A DNA stretch of 64,000 nucleotides from NCBI RefSeq assembly GCF_030159595.1, contig NZ_BSKJ01000003.1, positions 310,001 to 374,000 on the forward strand, written 5' to 3'. Shown here in pieces: positions 49,472 through 61,372 of this stretch; the stretch's first letter is position 1, and each line of letters starts with the position of its first letter. A program made the translations under genes and the position numbers. Under the pieces are notes generated by a model. It searched no databases. It was not told the DNA's origin and saw only the letters and a program-made list of their open reading frames with translations. The stretch comes from Pseudomonas putida (GTDB lineage Bacteria; Pseudomonadota; Gammaproteobacteria; Pseudomonadales; Pseudomonadaceae).

Positions 49472-50296
49472 TTAAACCAGGTGCGCGTTCCACACCAGCA
49501 GCACCCGGGCCTGGATGTAGGTTTCGTCCCGGCGAATCATGCGGTCCTTGTGCCGTGAGTTGTCGGAGATCATCTCGAAGTGGTCTTCATCCGCGATCTG
49601 CAACCGCTTGATGTAGATGTGGTCACCCCAGGAAAAGAAGTAGATCCCGTCGCCCACGAACTCGCGGATACTCACGTCCACGATCAGTGGGTCGCGGTGC
49701 TTGATGGTCGGCTCCATCGACTGGCCCCAGCCGGTCACCATTTTCAGGTGGTGATGCTCACTGAACGTCACGCCCAGCTCGCGCAGATGGCTGGGGCTGA
49801 CGCGGATGTCCTTGAACATCTCGGGGTAGTCGTGGGCAATCTGACCTCCGCCCATGGCGGCCCGTACGTCATAGTGAGCAATCCATACTTCGTCACCCAC
49901 CAGGCCGGGGCGAACAAGCTCAGCCTTCACCAACGTGGCATCCTGCGGTTCTTCGGCAGCGGCCAGCAACCTTTGCCGTGTCTCTTCGGGGATGCCCCTG
50001 CCGCTTCTGGCAAGCATCTGCCTGACCAGGTCGGCCGCAGAAAGCTTGCTGTCGCCAGCTTCCGCTGGCACCTGCGCGGGTTCACCTGCCGAGAGTGCGT
50101 CGAACCAACCGTGTGGCAAGCCTTCGATGCCCTCGATTCTGCGGGCTACGTCATCGCCCAGGTTTTTCGCGGTCTTGTCAGAAAGGATCTGGCTAAGGTG
50201 TGCAGGTGCCATCCCCCAGCGCTCTGCGCAGGATCCTTTTCTCTGGCTGCCGATCAGCTTGACCAGGTTGTGCTTGCGAATGTCGTAGATGTCCAT
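49472..50296 (-). CDS. Second phage-type repressor, HTH plus S24 peptidase
   Basis: A 274-aa repressor of the CI/PrtR type. The N-terminal DNA-binding region (IRKHNLVKLIGSQRKGSCAERWGMAPAHLSQILSDKTAKNLGDDVARRIEG) differs from that of the first repressor. The C-terminal half from GDEVWIAHYDVRAAM on is very similar to it, with Ser in WGQSMEPT and Lys in YIKRL. It probably binds the TTAGC-N5-GCTAA sites upstream of itself and of the PL7 gene. PrtR-type repressors control bacteriocin loci. ATG 50296 was chosen; ATG 50308 is possible. Confidence 0.88.
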   Translation of the reverse strand: MDIYDIRKHNLVKLIGSQRKGSCAERWGMAPAHLSQILSDKTAKNLGDDVARRIEGIEGLPHGWFDALSAGEPAQVPAEAGDSKLSAADLVRQMLARSGRGIPEETRQRLLAAAEEPQDATLVKAELVRPGLVGDEVWIAHYDVRAAMGGGQIAHDYPEMFKDIRVSPSHLRELGVTFSEHHHLKMVTGWGQSMEPTIKHRDPLIVDVSIREFVGDGIYFFSWGDHIYIKRLQIADEDHFEMISDNSRHKDRMIRRDETYIQARVLLVWNAHLV

Positions 50297-50316
50297 GGGG
50301 CAAAGCATGCCAGTGT

Positions 50317-50381
50317 TTAGCTTGCTGCTAAATGTGCGCATGGCTAAATTGCCTCTTGTGATGATATTAGCTGTAGGCTAA
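50317..50381. promoter_or_regulatory. Operator pair upstream of second repressor
   Basis: TTAGC-TTGCT-GCTAA (50317-50331) and TTAGC-TGTAG-GCTAA (50367-50381), with a GGCTAA half-site between them, lie in the divergent promoter region. Confidence 0.75.
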
Positions 50382-50460
50382 ATTAAAATGGCAAACAAGA
50401 AAAGCCAGCGAGACATTTTTCTCAAGGGCTCATCACATCATCATTTGTAATGAGGTTCAC

Positions 50461-50775
50461 ATGGATCCGACCGACCTTGGCCCGGGCACAGTCACTTGGC
50501 TGAGCGGTACGGGCACGGTGTTGCTGGGTGCATTTCTGTGGCTGCGCAAGTGGTTGTCCAGGGATGCAGCCGAGCGTGCGATGGACAGCGCAGACATTGC
50601 AGCTATCCGCCGCCTGATCGAGCTGCTGGATATCGAGCGGGATGCCCGCCGAGAGGCCGAAACCAAAGCGGAGCAGTTGGCCAAAGAGCGCAACGAACTG
50701 GTGATGACTGTAGGGCGGCTGCAGGGCAAGGTCATGGCGCTGAGCAGCCAGCTGGGCCGTAGCGCGCAACGCTGA
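50461..50775 (+). CDS. TM plus coiled-coil protein (possible lysis-associated)
   Basis: A 104-aa protein: one N-terminal membrane segment (TVTWLSGTGTVLLGAFLWL) and a long charged coiled coil (RRLIELLDIERDARREAETKAEQLAKERNELVMTVGRLQGKV). It is divergent from the second repressor and so would be the first gene derepressed. By position and shape it could be a lysis or signalling accessory of the remnant element; no named family. Confidence 0.6.
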   Translation: MDPTDLGPGTVTWLSGTGTVLLGAFLWLRKWLSRDAAERAMDSADIAAIRRLIELLDIERDARREAETKAEQLAKERNELVMTVGRLQGKVMALSSQLGRSAQR

Positions 50776-50790
50776 GCTGGCGGTCGGGGC

Positions 50791-50817
50791 AAAAAAAAGC
50801 CCGCCAGATTGGCGGGC
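50791..50817 (-). terminator. Rho-independent terminator (minus strand)
   Basis: GCCCGCC AGATT GGCGGGC; on the minus strand it is followed by eight T. It ends the 60-aa gene; the hairpin may also end the plus-strand gene. Confidence 0.75.
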
Positions 50818-50853
50818 CATAAGGGCGTAGGGAGCAACGCACAACAAATTCGG

Positions 50854-51036
50854 TCAGGCAACCAGGGTGCCTGGTTGCAACTGTTCCACCAGCGCCTGGG
50901 CTGAGGCCAGTGTCGGCATCGGGCCGCTCACGGCTTCACCGTTGCTTACCAGGTACCAGCAAGCCAGTAGGCCCTTCTCACGCAGTGAGGCGGGGACGGC
51001 GCTGCCGACGACGGACATGATATGGATAGTGGCCAT
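50854..51036 (-). CDS. Small conserved hypothetical protein
   Basis: A 60-aa protein (MATIHIMSVVGSAVPASLREKGLLACWYLVSNGEAVSGPMPTLASAQALVEQL). ATG 51036 is preceded by CAGGAGG. It resembles short conserved Pseudomonas proteins of unknown role. It is probably the first gene of the core genome after the second element. Confidence 0.65.
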   Translation of the reverse strand: MATIHIMSVVGSAVPASLREKGLLACWYLVSNGEAVSGPMPTLASAQALVEQLQPGTLVA

Positions 51037-51130
51037 GGGGACCTCCTGCAAGACATGGCACTACCATACGCAGCAGCCGGGGCGGTTTGAAATCAACATG
51101 CTCAATAGTGGTCATTAGTTCTATCAACCC

Positions 51131-51475
51131 TTACCAGCGTGGCGGGCCGTAATACACCGGCGGCGGACCGTAGTAGGTGCGGTAGCCCGGGGGCGGTGGC
51201 GCGGGTGCGTAGTACGGCTGGTAGTACACAGGCTGCGGTGGCGGTTGCACATAGACCGGTGGCGGCCCGTAATAGACTGGCTGGCGTTCGACATACACGG
51301 TACGGTCACGCCCGCCATACACCGTCGCCCCGACCACCGCGCCGACCACCGCCGCGCCCAGGAGCGGGCCCGGCCCATACCAACCACCGCCGCCATGGCC
51401 GCCGTGCGCAGCAGCAGGCCCGCTGACAGCCAAGGCACCGACCAGCAGGGCGATGCCGGGAATGAGACGGTTCAT
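51131..51475 (-). CDS. Secreted Pro/Tyr-rich protein
   Basis: A 114-aa protein. Signal peptide (GIALLVGALAVSGPAAA), then a His/Gly stretch (HGGHGGGGW), a Gly/Ala/Val hydrophobic segment (LLGAAVVGAVVGATVYGG) of glycine-zipper type and a tail of YYGPPPVY-like repeats. It is probably an envelope-associated structural or stress protein. No enzymatic function is visible. Confidence 0.7.
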   Translation of the reverse strand: MNRLIPGIALLVGALAVSGPAAAHGGHGGGGWYGPGPLLGAAVVGAVVGATVYGGRDRTVYVERQPVYYGPPPVYVQPPPQPVYYQPYYAPAPPPPGYRTYYGPPPVYYGPPRW

Positions 51476-51636
51476 AAAACAACCTCGCAGGGAAACCCCT
51501 CGTTCGGGGCCTTAATACTATGACTCCAGTGTTCGTCAGCTGAGCACAGGGGAACGGTAAAGGTTATGTAAGGGACGACCAGTGGTTGCCTCTGGTACGC
51601 TGCATAAACGTTTCAGTTATGACAAAGGAGCAGGTT

Positions 51637-52458
51637 ATGTCGACAACTCCCAGCAGGGACACTGTATTGTGCATCTCTCTGGCCGGGCGCCCCGGCACCT
51701 TCGGCGTGCGTTTTCACAACCACCTGTACCAGCAACTGGGCCTGGACTTCTATTACAAGGCCATGCGCACTGATGACCTGCCTGCGGCGGTGGCGGGTAT
51801 CCGTGCGTTGGGTATCCGCGGTTGCGGTGTGTCGATGCCGTACAAGGAGGCCTGCATGGCCCTGGTCGACGAAATCGACCCGTCGGCGGCGGCTATCGAA
51901 TCGGTCAATACCCTGGTCAACACCGATGGTCATCTGAAGGCGTACAACACCGACTACCTGGCCGTGCGCCAGTTGCTGGCGGAACATCAGGTCGACCCGG
52001 GCACCGCTTTTGCCCTGCGCGGCAGTGGTGGCATGGCCAAGGCCGTGGCCAGTGCCTTGCGCGATGCCGGCTTTGCCGAGGGCATCATCGTTGCGCGCAA
52101 CGAGCAGGCCGGGCGCCAGCTGGCGGATGTGTGTGGCTATCGTTGGCTACCTGAGCTGGGAGACATCTGCCCGCCGATGCTGGTGAACGTGACGCCGATC
52201 GGGATGGCGGGTGGGCCGGAGGCCGAGGAGCTGGCGTTTTCCGAAAATGCCATTGCGACGGCGGAGCGGGTGTTCGATGTGGTGGCGATGCCGGCGCAGA
52301 CGCCGTTGATCCGCCGGGCGCAGGCGTTGGGCAAACCAGTCATTACCGGGTTGGAGGTGATTGCGTTGCAGGCGCTGGAGCAGTTTGTGCTGTACACCGG
52401 CGTGAGGCCGACGCGGGCGCAGGTGGATGCGGCAGTGGCGTACGCCCGGGATATCTAG
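51637..52458 (+). CDS. Shikimate dehydrogenase-like oxidoreductase (SdhL type)
   Basis: A 273-aa member of the shikimate/quinate dehydrogenase family. Catalytic pair Lys70 (SMPYKEA) and Asp106 (AYNTDY) are present, followed by the NADP-binding fold. The dinucleotide loop reads LRGSGGMAKAV, so it is GSGGMA rather than the usual GAGGAA. Sequence and length suggest the SdhL paralogue rather than housekeeping AroE. The true substrate is uncertain. AAAGGAG supports ATG 51637 over the longer frame. Confidence 0.82.
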   Translation: MSTTPSRDTVLCISLAGRPGTFGVRFHNHLYQQLGLDFYYKAMRTDDLPAAVAGIRALGIRGCGVSMPYKEACMALVDEIDPSAAAIESVNTLVNTDGHLKAYNTDYLAVRQLLAEHQVDPGTAFALRGSGGMAKAVASALRDAGFAEGIIVARNEQAGRQLADVCGYRWLPELGDICPPMLVNVTPIGMAGGPEAEELAFSENAIATAERVFDVVAMPAQTPLIRRAQALGKPVITGLEVIALQALEQFVLYTGVRPTRAQVDAAVAYARDI

Positions 52459-52463
52459 TTACT

Positions 52464-52511
52464 CCTGTACCGGCCCTTTCGCGGCTTTAGCCGCGAAAGG
52501 GCCGGTACAGG
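52464..52511. repeat. Perfect 21-bp inverted repeat (REP-like hairpin)
   Basis: Arms at 52464-52484 and 52491-52511 are perfectly complementary around the loop CTTTAG. The arm contains CCGGCCCTTTCGCGG, resembling P. putida intergenic palindromes. A related half lies at 56450-56480. It may act as a terminator for the dehydrogenase gene. Confidence 0.85.
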
Positions 52512-52522
52512 CTAAAAGGAGG

Positions 52523-52765
52523 TCAGAACACCTTGTGCCCTTCATCCAGTTGCTGATCCACCAAAGCCCGGCCATGCGCCAGCGACACATGCTGCGCATT
52601 CTCAAGGTCGGAGAAAAACTTCATCGGCATCGACATGCGCCTGCTGGTATGCCCGTCAGGGGCAGTGATCAGGCAGCCGGCGGCATAGGGCAGGGGGGAG
52701 TCGGGGTGGGGCATCACGCTGGCGGTGATGGTGTGCTTGCGGTATTCACAGTGAAGAGATTGCAT
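52523..52765 (-). CDS. Conserved hypothetical protein
   Basis: An 80-aa protein (MQSLHCEYRKHTITASVMPHPDSPLPYAAGCLITAPDGHTSRRMSMPMKFFSDLENAQHVSLAHGRALVDQQLD). ATG 52765 has AAGGACG upstream. It is likely cytosolic; I know it only as a small conserved Pseudomonas protein without assigned function. Confidence 0.6.
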   Translation of the reverse strand: MQSLHCEYRKHTITASVMPHPDSPLPYAAGCLITAPDGHTSRRMSMPMKFFSDLENAQHVSLAHGRALVDQQLDEGHKVF

Positions 52766-52862
52766 CGTCCTTACCTCGCTGTGGCATGTGAAGCAGTTAC
52801 CTTCATATACCACAGCAAGGGGCCGGGAGTTCCCGGCCCGACGAGCGCACGGCGATGAACGC

Positions 52863-53390
52863 TTAGCCGTTGAGCTCGGTTGGCTGGATCACTTCCACCC
52901 AGTAACCGTCCGGGTCCTTGACGAAGGCCAGGTGGTTCATGCGCCCGTCCTGCAGGCGTTTCTGGAACGGTACGTCCAGTGCTTCGAAGCGCGCACAGGC
53001 GGCGCGCACGTCCGGCACCGAAATGCAGATGTGGCCAAACCCGCGCGGGTCGGTGTTGCCGTTGTGGTAGGCGAACTCGGCATCGTTTTCGGTGCCGTGG
53101 TTGTGGGTCAGCTCCAGTACGCCAGGGATCGACTTCATCCACTGGTGGCGTGCGGCGTCATCGGCGGGGATCTGTGCCGGGTCGACCAGTGCCAGGAAGT
53201 ACAGGCTGAATGCGGCTTCAGGGAAGTCACGCTTGTCTACCAGGCGGAAGCCCAGCACGCGGGTGTAGAAGTCCAGCGACTTCTCGATGTCCTTGACCCG
53301 CAGCATGGTGTGGTTGAAGACGAACTGGGCGGTGGCGGCGTCAGGTTGCGCGGTGACGCCAGGCAAGGTTTGCAGATCGTGCAGGCTCAT
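52863..53390 (-). CDS. gloA: Lactoylglutathione lyase (glyoxalase I)
   Basis: A 175-aa glyoxalase I. The metal-ligand set is in place: His27 (FNHTMLR), Glu93 (LELTHN), His120 (GFGHI) and Glu166 (YWVEV). It isomerises the methylglyoxal-glutathione hemithioacetal to S-lactoylglutathione in the cytoplasm. The insertion-bearing length is like the eukaryote/P. putida zinc form. ATG 53390 follows AGGAGCTCCC; the longer frame has no support. Confidence 0.93.
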   Translation of the reverse strand: MSLHDLQTLPGVTAQPDAATAQFVFNHTMLRVKDIEKSLDFYTRVLGFRLVDKRDFPEAAFSLYFLALVDPAQIPADDAARHQWMKSIPGVLELTHNHGTENDAEFAYHNGNTDPRGFGHICISVPDVRAACARFEALDVPFQKRLQDGRMNHLAFVKDPDGYWVEVIQPTELNG

Positions 53391-53477
53391 GGGAGCTCCT
53401 GAGACGGGGCCGGGCGCAAGGCACCGGCAAAACAGACAGGCTGGCCATGATACGGCAGTGCGCCGATTGCGCAAATG

Positions 53478-53503
53478 AAAGCGCCCTGCACAAGGCAGGG
53501 CGC
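53478..53503 (-). terminator. Terminator of the H-NS-like gene
   Basis: A 9-bp stem GCGCCCTGC / GCAGGGCGC with a 5-base loop; on the minus strand TTTCATTT follows. A second small hairpin (GCCCGC AT GT GCGGGC) lies at 53514-53529. Confidence 0.6.
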
Positions 53504-53612
53504 TGGAATTAGAGGCCCGCATGTGCGGGCGCGTGGGGTCGCTAGTCCTTTAGCTGTCTCGATACTGAGCCAGCCCTTGTGAAAAAAGTGTGAAGTACGC
53601 GTGGACGTTTCA

Positions 53613-53972
53613 TCAGCGCACCCAGCTTTCTACCGTCGCGGCACCGTACTGTTCTTTCCAGGCCTTCAGCCCGCGGTGGTTGCCGCCTTTGGTCTCGATT
53701 CGCTCGCCGGTGTGCGGGTTTTGATAAACCTTCACCACGCGCGGGCGGCGCTGTTGCTTGGGCGCGGCGCTGGAAACCCGGGTCACGGCTTTCGGGTCGA
53801 GGATGGCGATGATATCGCGCAGGCTCTTGTCATAGCTTTTCATCAGGCCGACTAGTTTCTGCTCGAATTCGATTTCGCGTTTTAGGCCGGCATCCTTTTT
53901 CAACGCTTCCAGTTGCGCCATCTGTTCCTGGAGCGCTTTTTCGGCAGCACGAAACTCTGCAAGTCTGGACAC
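53613..53972 (-). CDS. turB: MvaT/MvaU-family H-NS-like xenogeneic silencer
   Basis: A 119-aa MvaT-type protein: N-terminal oligomerisation coiled coil (AEFRAAEKALQEQMAQLEALKKDAGLKREIEFEQKL) and C-terminal DNA-binding region (KVYQNPHTGERIETKGGNHRGLKAWKEQYG) of the AT-hook-like type. Such proteins silence A+T-rich foreign DNA. It starts at GTG 53972 behind AGGAG. The symbol is given from its neighbourhood and family as I recall P. putida TurB, so treat the symbol as tentative. Confidence 0.85.
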   Translation of the reverse strand: MSRLAEFRAAEKALQEQMAQLEALKKDAGLKREIEFEQKLVGLMKSYDKSLRDIIAILDPKAVTRVSSAAPKQQRRPRVVKVYQNPHTGERIETKGGNHRGLKAWKEQYGAATVESWVR

Positions 53973-54321
53973 TGTAATCACTCCTGTACGTCGGTCGTGG
54001 CAGGGCGTGACGAACATTGAAGAAGAGTAAAACGCCGGCCACGCAGGTGGGTTACGCTGTTCGCTGATATCGAGTGTAGTCATTCATTGGGGCTGGGTAA
54101 ACTGCAAACTTTTTGTAAGTAATGCGGGAACTTTCCTAGTTTTGCGTGCGGTATTTCCAGTTTTTATGGCATTGGTCTTGCGGTGTGCTTAGACCATGGT
54201 CCAATGGCCCGCGCCAGAGCCTTTGCGCGATCATTTCAGATGATGGCCGGTGCCTGTTCGGCCTTTACGCAGTGCCGTGGCCAGTTCGTGCCACAGTGTG
54301 TTAACTCGCCTTTGATTCTGG

Positions 54322-55623
54322 ATGTTTCCTCGCATGTTTGCCCCTTTCCCTCTCGCCCCCGGGCGCCGTGTTGCCGGCCTGTTCCTGTTGTGTGCCGGCG
54401 TCAATGCCCAGGCCACCGGTTTTCTGGAAGACAGCAGTGCCAAGCTTGAAGCACGCAATGTCTATTTCAACCGGGATTTTCGTGACGGCCACAGCACTTC
54501 CAGCCAGGGGGCGTCCAAGCGCGAAGAATGGGCGCAAGGCTTCATCCTCAATGTGCAGTCGGGTTATACCCAAGGCCGGGTGGGTTTTGGTGTGGATGCA
54601 CTGGGCATGTTCGGCTTCAAACTTGACTCCAGCCCGGCCGACAGTAACAGTGGTTTGCTGCCGTCTTCCGGTCACGACCCACGGCATTCGGCCGACCAGT
54701 ACGCGAAGATGGGCCTGGCGGCAAAGGTCAAGGTCTCCAGCACCGTGCTCAAGTACGGTTCGATGATGCCGGATGTGCCGTTGCTCAAGTACAACGATGG
54801 CCGCCTGCTGCCGACCCTGTTCCATGGCGCCATGCTCACCTCCGAAGAACTGCATGACCTGAAGTTCACCCTGGCCCGCCTGGACAAATACACCGCTCGG
54901 GACTCCACCGACCGTCAGGACATTCGCGTGCACTGCAAGAACAAGCGCTATGCCTGCGATATCGAAGCCGACCACTTTGACCTGGCCGGTGTCGATTACC
55001 GTTTCAACGAACGCTTCAGCGCCCAGTACCAGGTGGCCAAGCTGGAGAACATCTACCGCCAGCACTTCCTCGGCCTGGTGGCCAACCAGCCGTTAGCAGT
55101 GGGCAGCCTGTCGGCCGACGTGCGCCTGATCAAGAGCGATGACATCGGCAATGCCCGCGCCGGGGCAATCGACCACCGCGCTTTCAGTGGCATGCTCGGC
55201 TACAACCTGGGTGGCCACAAGTTCAGCGCCGGCTGGCAGCGCATGTATGGCGACAGCGCCATGCCGTACCTGGATGGCAGCAACCCGTACCTGGTCAACT
55301 ACGCTCAGGTCAACGACTTCGCCGCCGCCCAGGAGCGTTCCTGGCAGGTGCGCTATGACTATGACTTCAAGGCGCTGGGTGTGCCTGGCCTGACCTTCTT
55401 CACCCGTTACATCAACGGCGACAATATCAAGGTGCCGGGCAGCACGGCCGAAGGCAAGGAATGGGAACGCGACACCGAGTTCAAGTACCAGGTGCAAAGT
55501 GGCACGTTCAAGGATGTCAGTGTACGCCTGCGTAATTCCACTTACCGCAGTAACTACGAGAAGTGGGCGCGTGACATGGACGAGACACGGGTTATTGTCA
55601 GCTATAACTTCTCGATCTTCTAA
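54322..55623 (+). CDS. OprD-family outer membrane porin
   Basis: A 433-aa porin. Signal peptide ends near VNAQA, then the family opening GFLEDSSAKLEARNVYFNRDF. Conserved OprD segments are ASKREEWAQGFILNVQSGYTQGRVGFGVDALG, YAKMGLAAKVKVSSTVLKYGSMMP and the final aromatic strand ending SYNFSIF. It allows specific uptake of small substrates across the outer membrane. The substrate cannot be read from sequence. ATG 54334 is an alternative start. No named promoter is seen in 54084-54321. Confidence 0.92.
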   Translation: MFPRMFAPFPLAPGRRVAGLFLLCAGVNAQATGFLEDSSAKLEARNVYFNRDFRDGHSTSSQGASKREEWAQGFILNVQSGYTQGRVGFGVDALGMFGFKLDSSPADSNSGLLPSSGHDPRHSADQYAKMGLAAKVKVSSTVLKYGSMMPDVPLLKYNDGRLLPTLFHGAMLTSEELHDLKFTLARLDKYTARDSTDRQDIRVHCKNKRYACDIEADHFDLAGVDYRFNERFSAQYQVAKLENIYRQHFLGLVANQPLAVGSLSADVRLIKSDDIGNARAGAIDHRAFSGMLGYNLGGHKFSAGWQRMYGDSAMPYLDGSNPYLVNYAQVNDFAAAQERSWQVRYDYDFKALGVPGLTFFTRYINGDNIKVPGSTAEGKEWERDTEFKYQVQSGTFKDVSVRLRNSTYRSNYEKWARDMDETRVIVSYNFSIF

Positions 55624-55690
55624 GTAACCGCTTTGCCAAATACCAGCAGCCCACTGACAATGGCGGCTGGTTCCCGCAAAGGGCAGAGCA

Positions 55691-56440
55691 ATGAAAAACC
55701 TGTTGTTGATCGGCATCGGCCCGGGTGACCCGCGCCAGATCACCTACGAGGCAGTCGATGCGCTGCGAAAGGCCAGTGTGTTCTTCGTGCTCGACAAAGG
55801 TACCGACAGGGATGAACTGGTGCGTCTGCGCAAGGCCATTCTGCAACGCTACCTGCCTGAGGGCGGTTATCGCCTGCTACAGGTAGGCGACCCTTTGCGC
55901 GATGGCCGGGCGGAGGATTACCTGGCTGCGGTGCAGGACTGGCACCGGCAGCGTGCTGCGTTGTATGCGCAGTTGATCGAGCAGGAAATTGGCGACGGGG
56001 ACACCGGCGCTTTTCTGCTGTGGGGCGAGCCGACCCTGTACGACAGCACCTTGCGCATTCTCGATCTGGTCCGCGAACGCGGCGTGACGCTGCGCCTGCA
56101 GGTAATCCCTGGCATCAGCAGTGTGCAGGCGCTGGCGGCGCGTCACCAGATGCCACTCAACCGTGTCGGCGAGCCATTGACCGTGCTGCCCGGGCGGCGC
56201 CTGGCAGGGCAGGGGCCTATCGACAACGTGGTGGTGATGCTCGACGGGCAGTGCGCGTTTGCGCAGCTTGATGATCCGGAGTTGGTCATCTACTGGGGCG
56301 CATACCTGGGGACCGAGGATGAAGTGTTGATTGCCGGGCCGTTACAGGCGGTCAAGGCGCAGATTCTGGAAGTGCGGGAGCGGGAGCGTCGGCGCAAGGG
56401 GTGGATCATGGATACCTACCTGTTGCGCAGGCAGTCGTGA
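55691..56440 (+). CDS. cobF: Precorrin-6A synthase (deacetylating)
   Basis: A 249-aa SAM-dependent methyltransferase of the CobF type: LLLIGIGPGDPRQITYEAVDALRKASVFFVLDKG at the start, LWGEPTLYDSTLRIL and VIPGISSVQALAARHQMPLNRVG in the middle. It methylates C-1 of precorrin-5 with loss of acetate in aerobic cobalamin synthesis. It is a single gene here, away from other cob genes. Length is normal. Confidence 0.93.
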   Translation: MKNLLLIGIGPGDPRQITYEAVDALRKASVFFVLDKGTDRDELVRLRKAILQRYLPEGGYRLLQVGDPLRDGRAEDYLAAVQDWHRQRAALYAQLIEQEIGDGDTGAFLLWGEPTLYDSTLRILDLVRERGVTLRLQVIPGISSVQALAARHQMPLNRVGEPLTVLPGRRLAGQGPIDNVVVMLDGQCAFAQLDDPELVIYWGAYLGTEDEVLIAGPLQAVKAQILEVRERERRRKGWIMDTYLLRRQS

Positions 56441-56488
56441 GGTGGATTGCCTGTGCCCGCGAAGAGGCCGGTACAGGCAACCCCATCC

Positions 56489-56839
56489 TCAAACCGGGCC
56501 GAGAATGGCCACCACTTTGTCTCGCAACTGGTCGATACTGAACGGCTTGCCGATCATGTGCATGCCCTCGGGCACATTGAAGCTGTCGGCATAACCACTG
56601 GCAAACAGCACAGGCAGCAGCGGCCGCAATTCGCGCGCTTTACCCGCCAGTACTTCGCCCCGCATGTCCGGCAAACCCACATCGGTCATCATCAGTGCCA
56701 GTGTCTGGCTCGGGTCTTCGAGCACCCGCAGGGCGGCTGCGGCGTCTTCTGCCTCGATGACCTCATAGCCCAGCTCGTCGAGCACTTCGACCATCAGCAT
56801 ACGAACGATGTCGTCGTCTTCGACTACCAGAAGGTGCAT
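56489..56839 (-). CDS. Single-domain response regulator
   Basis: A 116-aa stand-alone receiver. Acidic pocket Glu7/Asp8, phospho-acceptor Asp53 (MMTDVGLPD), then Ser/Gly region SGYAD and Lys in MIGKPFS. There is no output domain. It lies opposite the hybrid kinase cluster and probably works with it. ATG 56839 is preceded by AGGACCC. No gene is seen in the 56840-57086 gap. Confidence 0.88.
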   Translation of the reverse strand: MHLLVVEDDDIVRMLMVEVLDELGYEVIEAEDAAAALRVLEDPSQTLALMMTDVGLPDMRGEVLAGKARELRPLLPVLFASGYADSFNVPEGMHMIGKPFSIDQLRDKVVAILGPV

Positions 56840-57086
56840 GGTTCGGGTCCTGTGCAATGAATGTCTTTAATCTGTGCTCCGGGCGGCACCAGAAGTTCCC
56901 GAGGATACCGATCCATGCAATCAGATGGAACGATTGGCGCACATCACCTTCAAATACTGGCTAAATGCCCTGCCAGACCCGCTAAAGCTGGTTAGACTCG
57001 CTTAACAGGACGGTGCAGTGGCAGATAACAACAGTGCTTGATCCGCCACGCTTTTCAATGGACTTTTCTTGCTCGGGCCCTTTCAC

Positions 57087-60550
<3,464 letters not shown>

Positions 60551-60554
<4 letters not shown>

Positions 60555-61372
60555 CTAGCGAACGTAACACCGACATCGAGATCCGCTTGCTGATCGAGGC
60601 CATCTACCTCAAGTACAGCTACGATTTTCGCAACTATTCCGGCGCTTCGATCAAGCGCCGGATCCTGCACGCGCTGCGTCAGTTCGACTGCCTGACGGTG
60701 TCGGCGCTGCAGGAGCGCGTGCTGCACGACCCGGGCATGTTCATGCAGTTGCTGCAGTACCTGACGATTCCGGTCAGCGAGATGTTCCGCGACCCGGGGC
60801 ACTTCCTGGCGCTGCGCAACGAAGTGGTGCCGCTGTTGCGCACCTGGCCGTCGATCAAGGTGTGGATTGCCGGCTGCAGCACGGGTGAGGAGGTGTATTC
60901 CATGGCCATCCTGCTGCGCGAAGAGGGCCTGCTGGAGCGCACCATCATCTATGCCACCGACATCAACCCGCATTCGCTGGACAAGGCCAAGCAGGGCATC
61001 TACTCGATGCAGAGCATGCGCGACTACGCCGAAAACTACCGCATAGCGGGTGGGCGCCGGGACTTCTCCGAGTACTACACGGCGGCCTATGGCAACGCCA
61101 TCATGGACAGTACCTTGCGCGACAACGTGACCTTTGCCGACCACAGCCTGGCCACCGACAGCGTGTTTTCCGAAACCCAGCTGGTGTCGTGCCGCAACGT
61201 ACTCATCTATTTCAACAAAGAGCTGCAGGACCGCGCCCTGGGCCTGTTCCATGAGTCGCTGTGCCATCGCGGCTTTCTGGTGCTGGGCAGCAAGGAGTCG
61301 GTGGATTTTTCTGCCTACGGCGACCGTTTCGAGCCGCTGGTCAAGCCTGAACGGATCTACCGCAAATCATGA
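60551..61372 (+). CDS. cheR: CheR-type protein-glutamate methyltransferase
   Basis: A 273-aa CheR: N-terminal helical domain (FRNYSGASIKRRILHALRQF), SAM-binding AGCSTGEEVYS, YATDINPHSLDKAKQGIY and CRNVLIYF near the C-terminus. It starts at TTG 60551, overlapping the kinase stop and preceded by GGAGCG; ATG 60527 would reach deeper into the kinase gene. No chemoreceptor gene is nearby, so it may modify the membrane kinase or another receptor. Confidence 0.9.
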
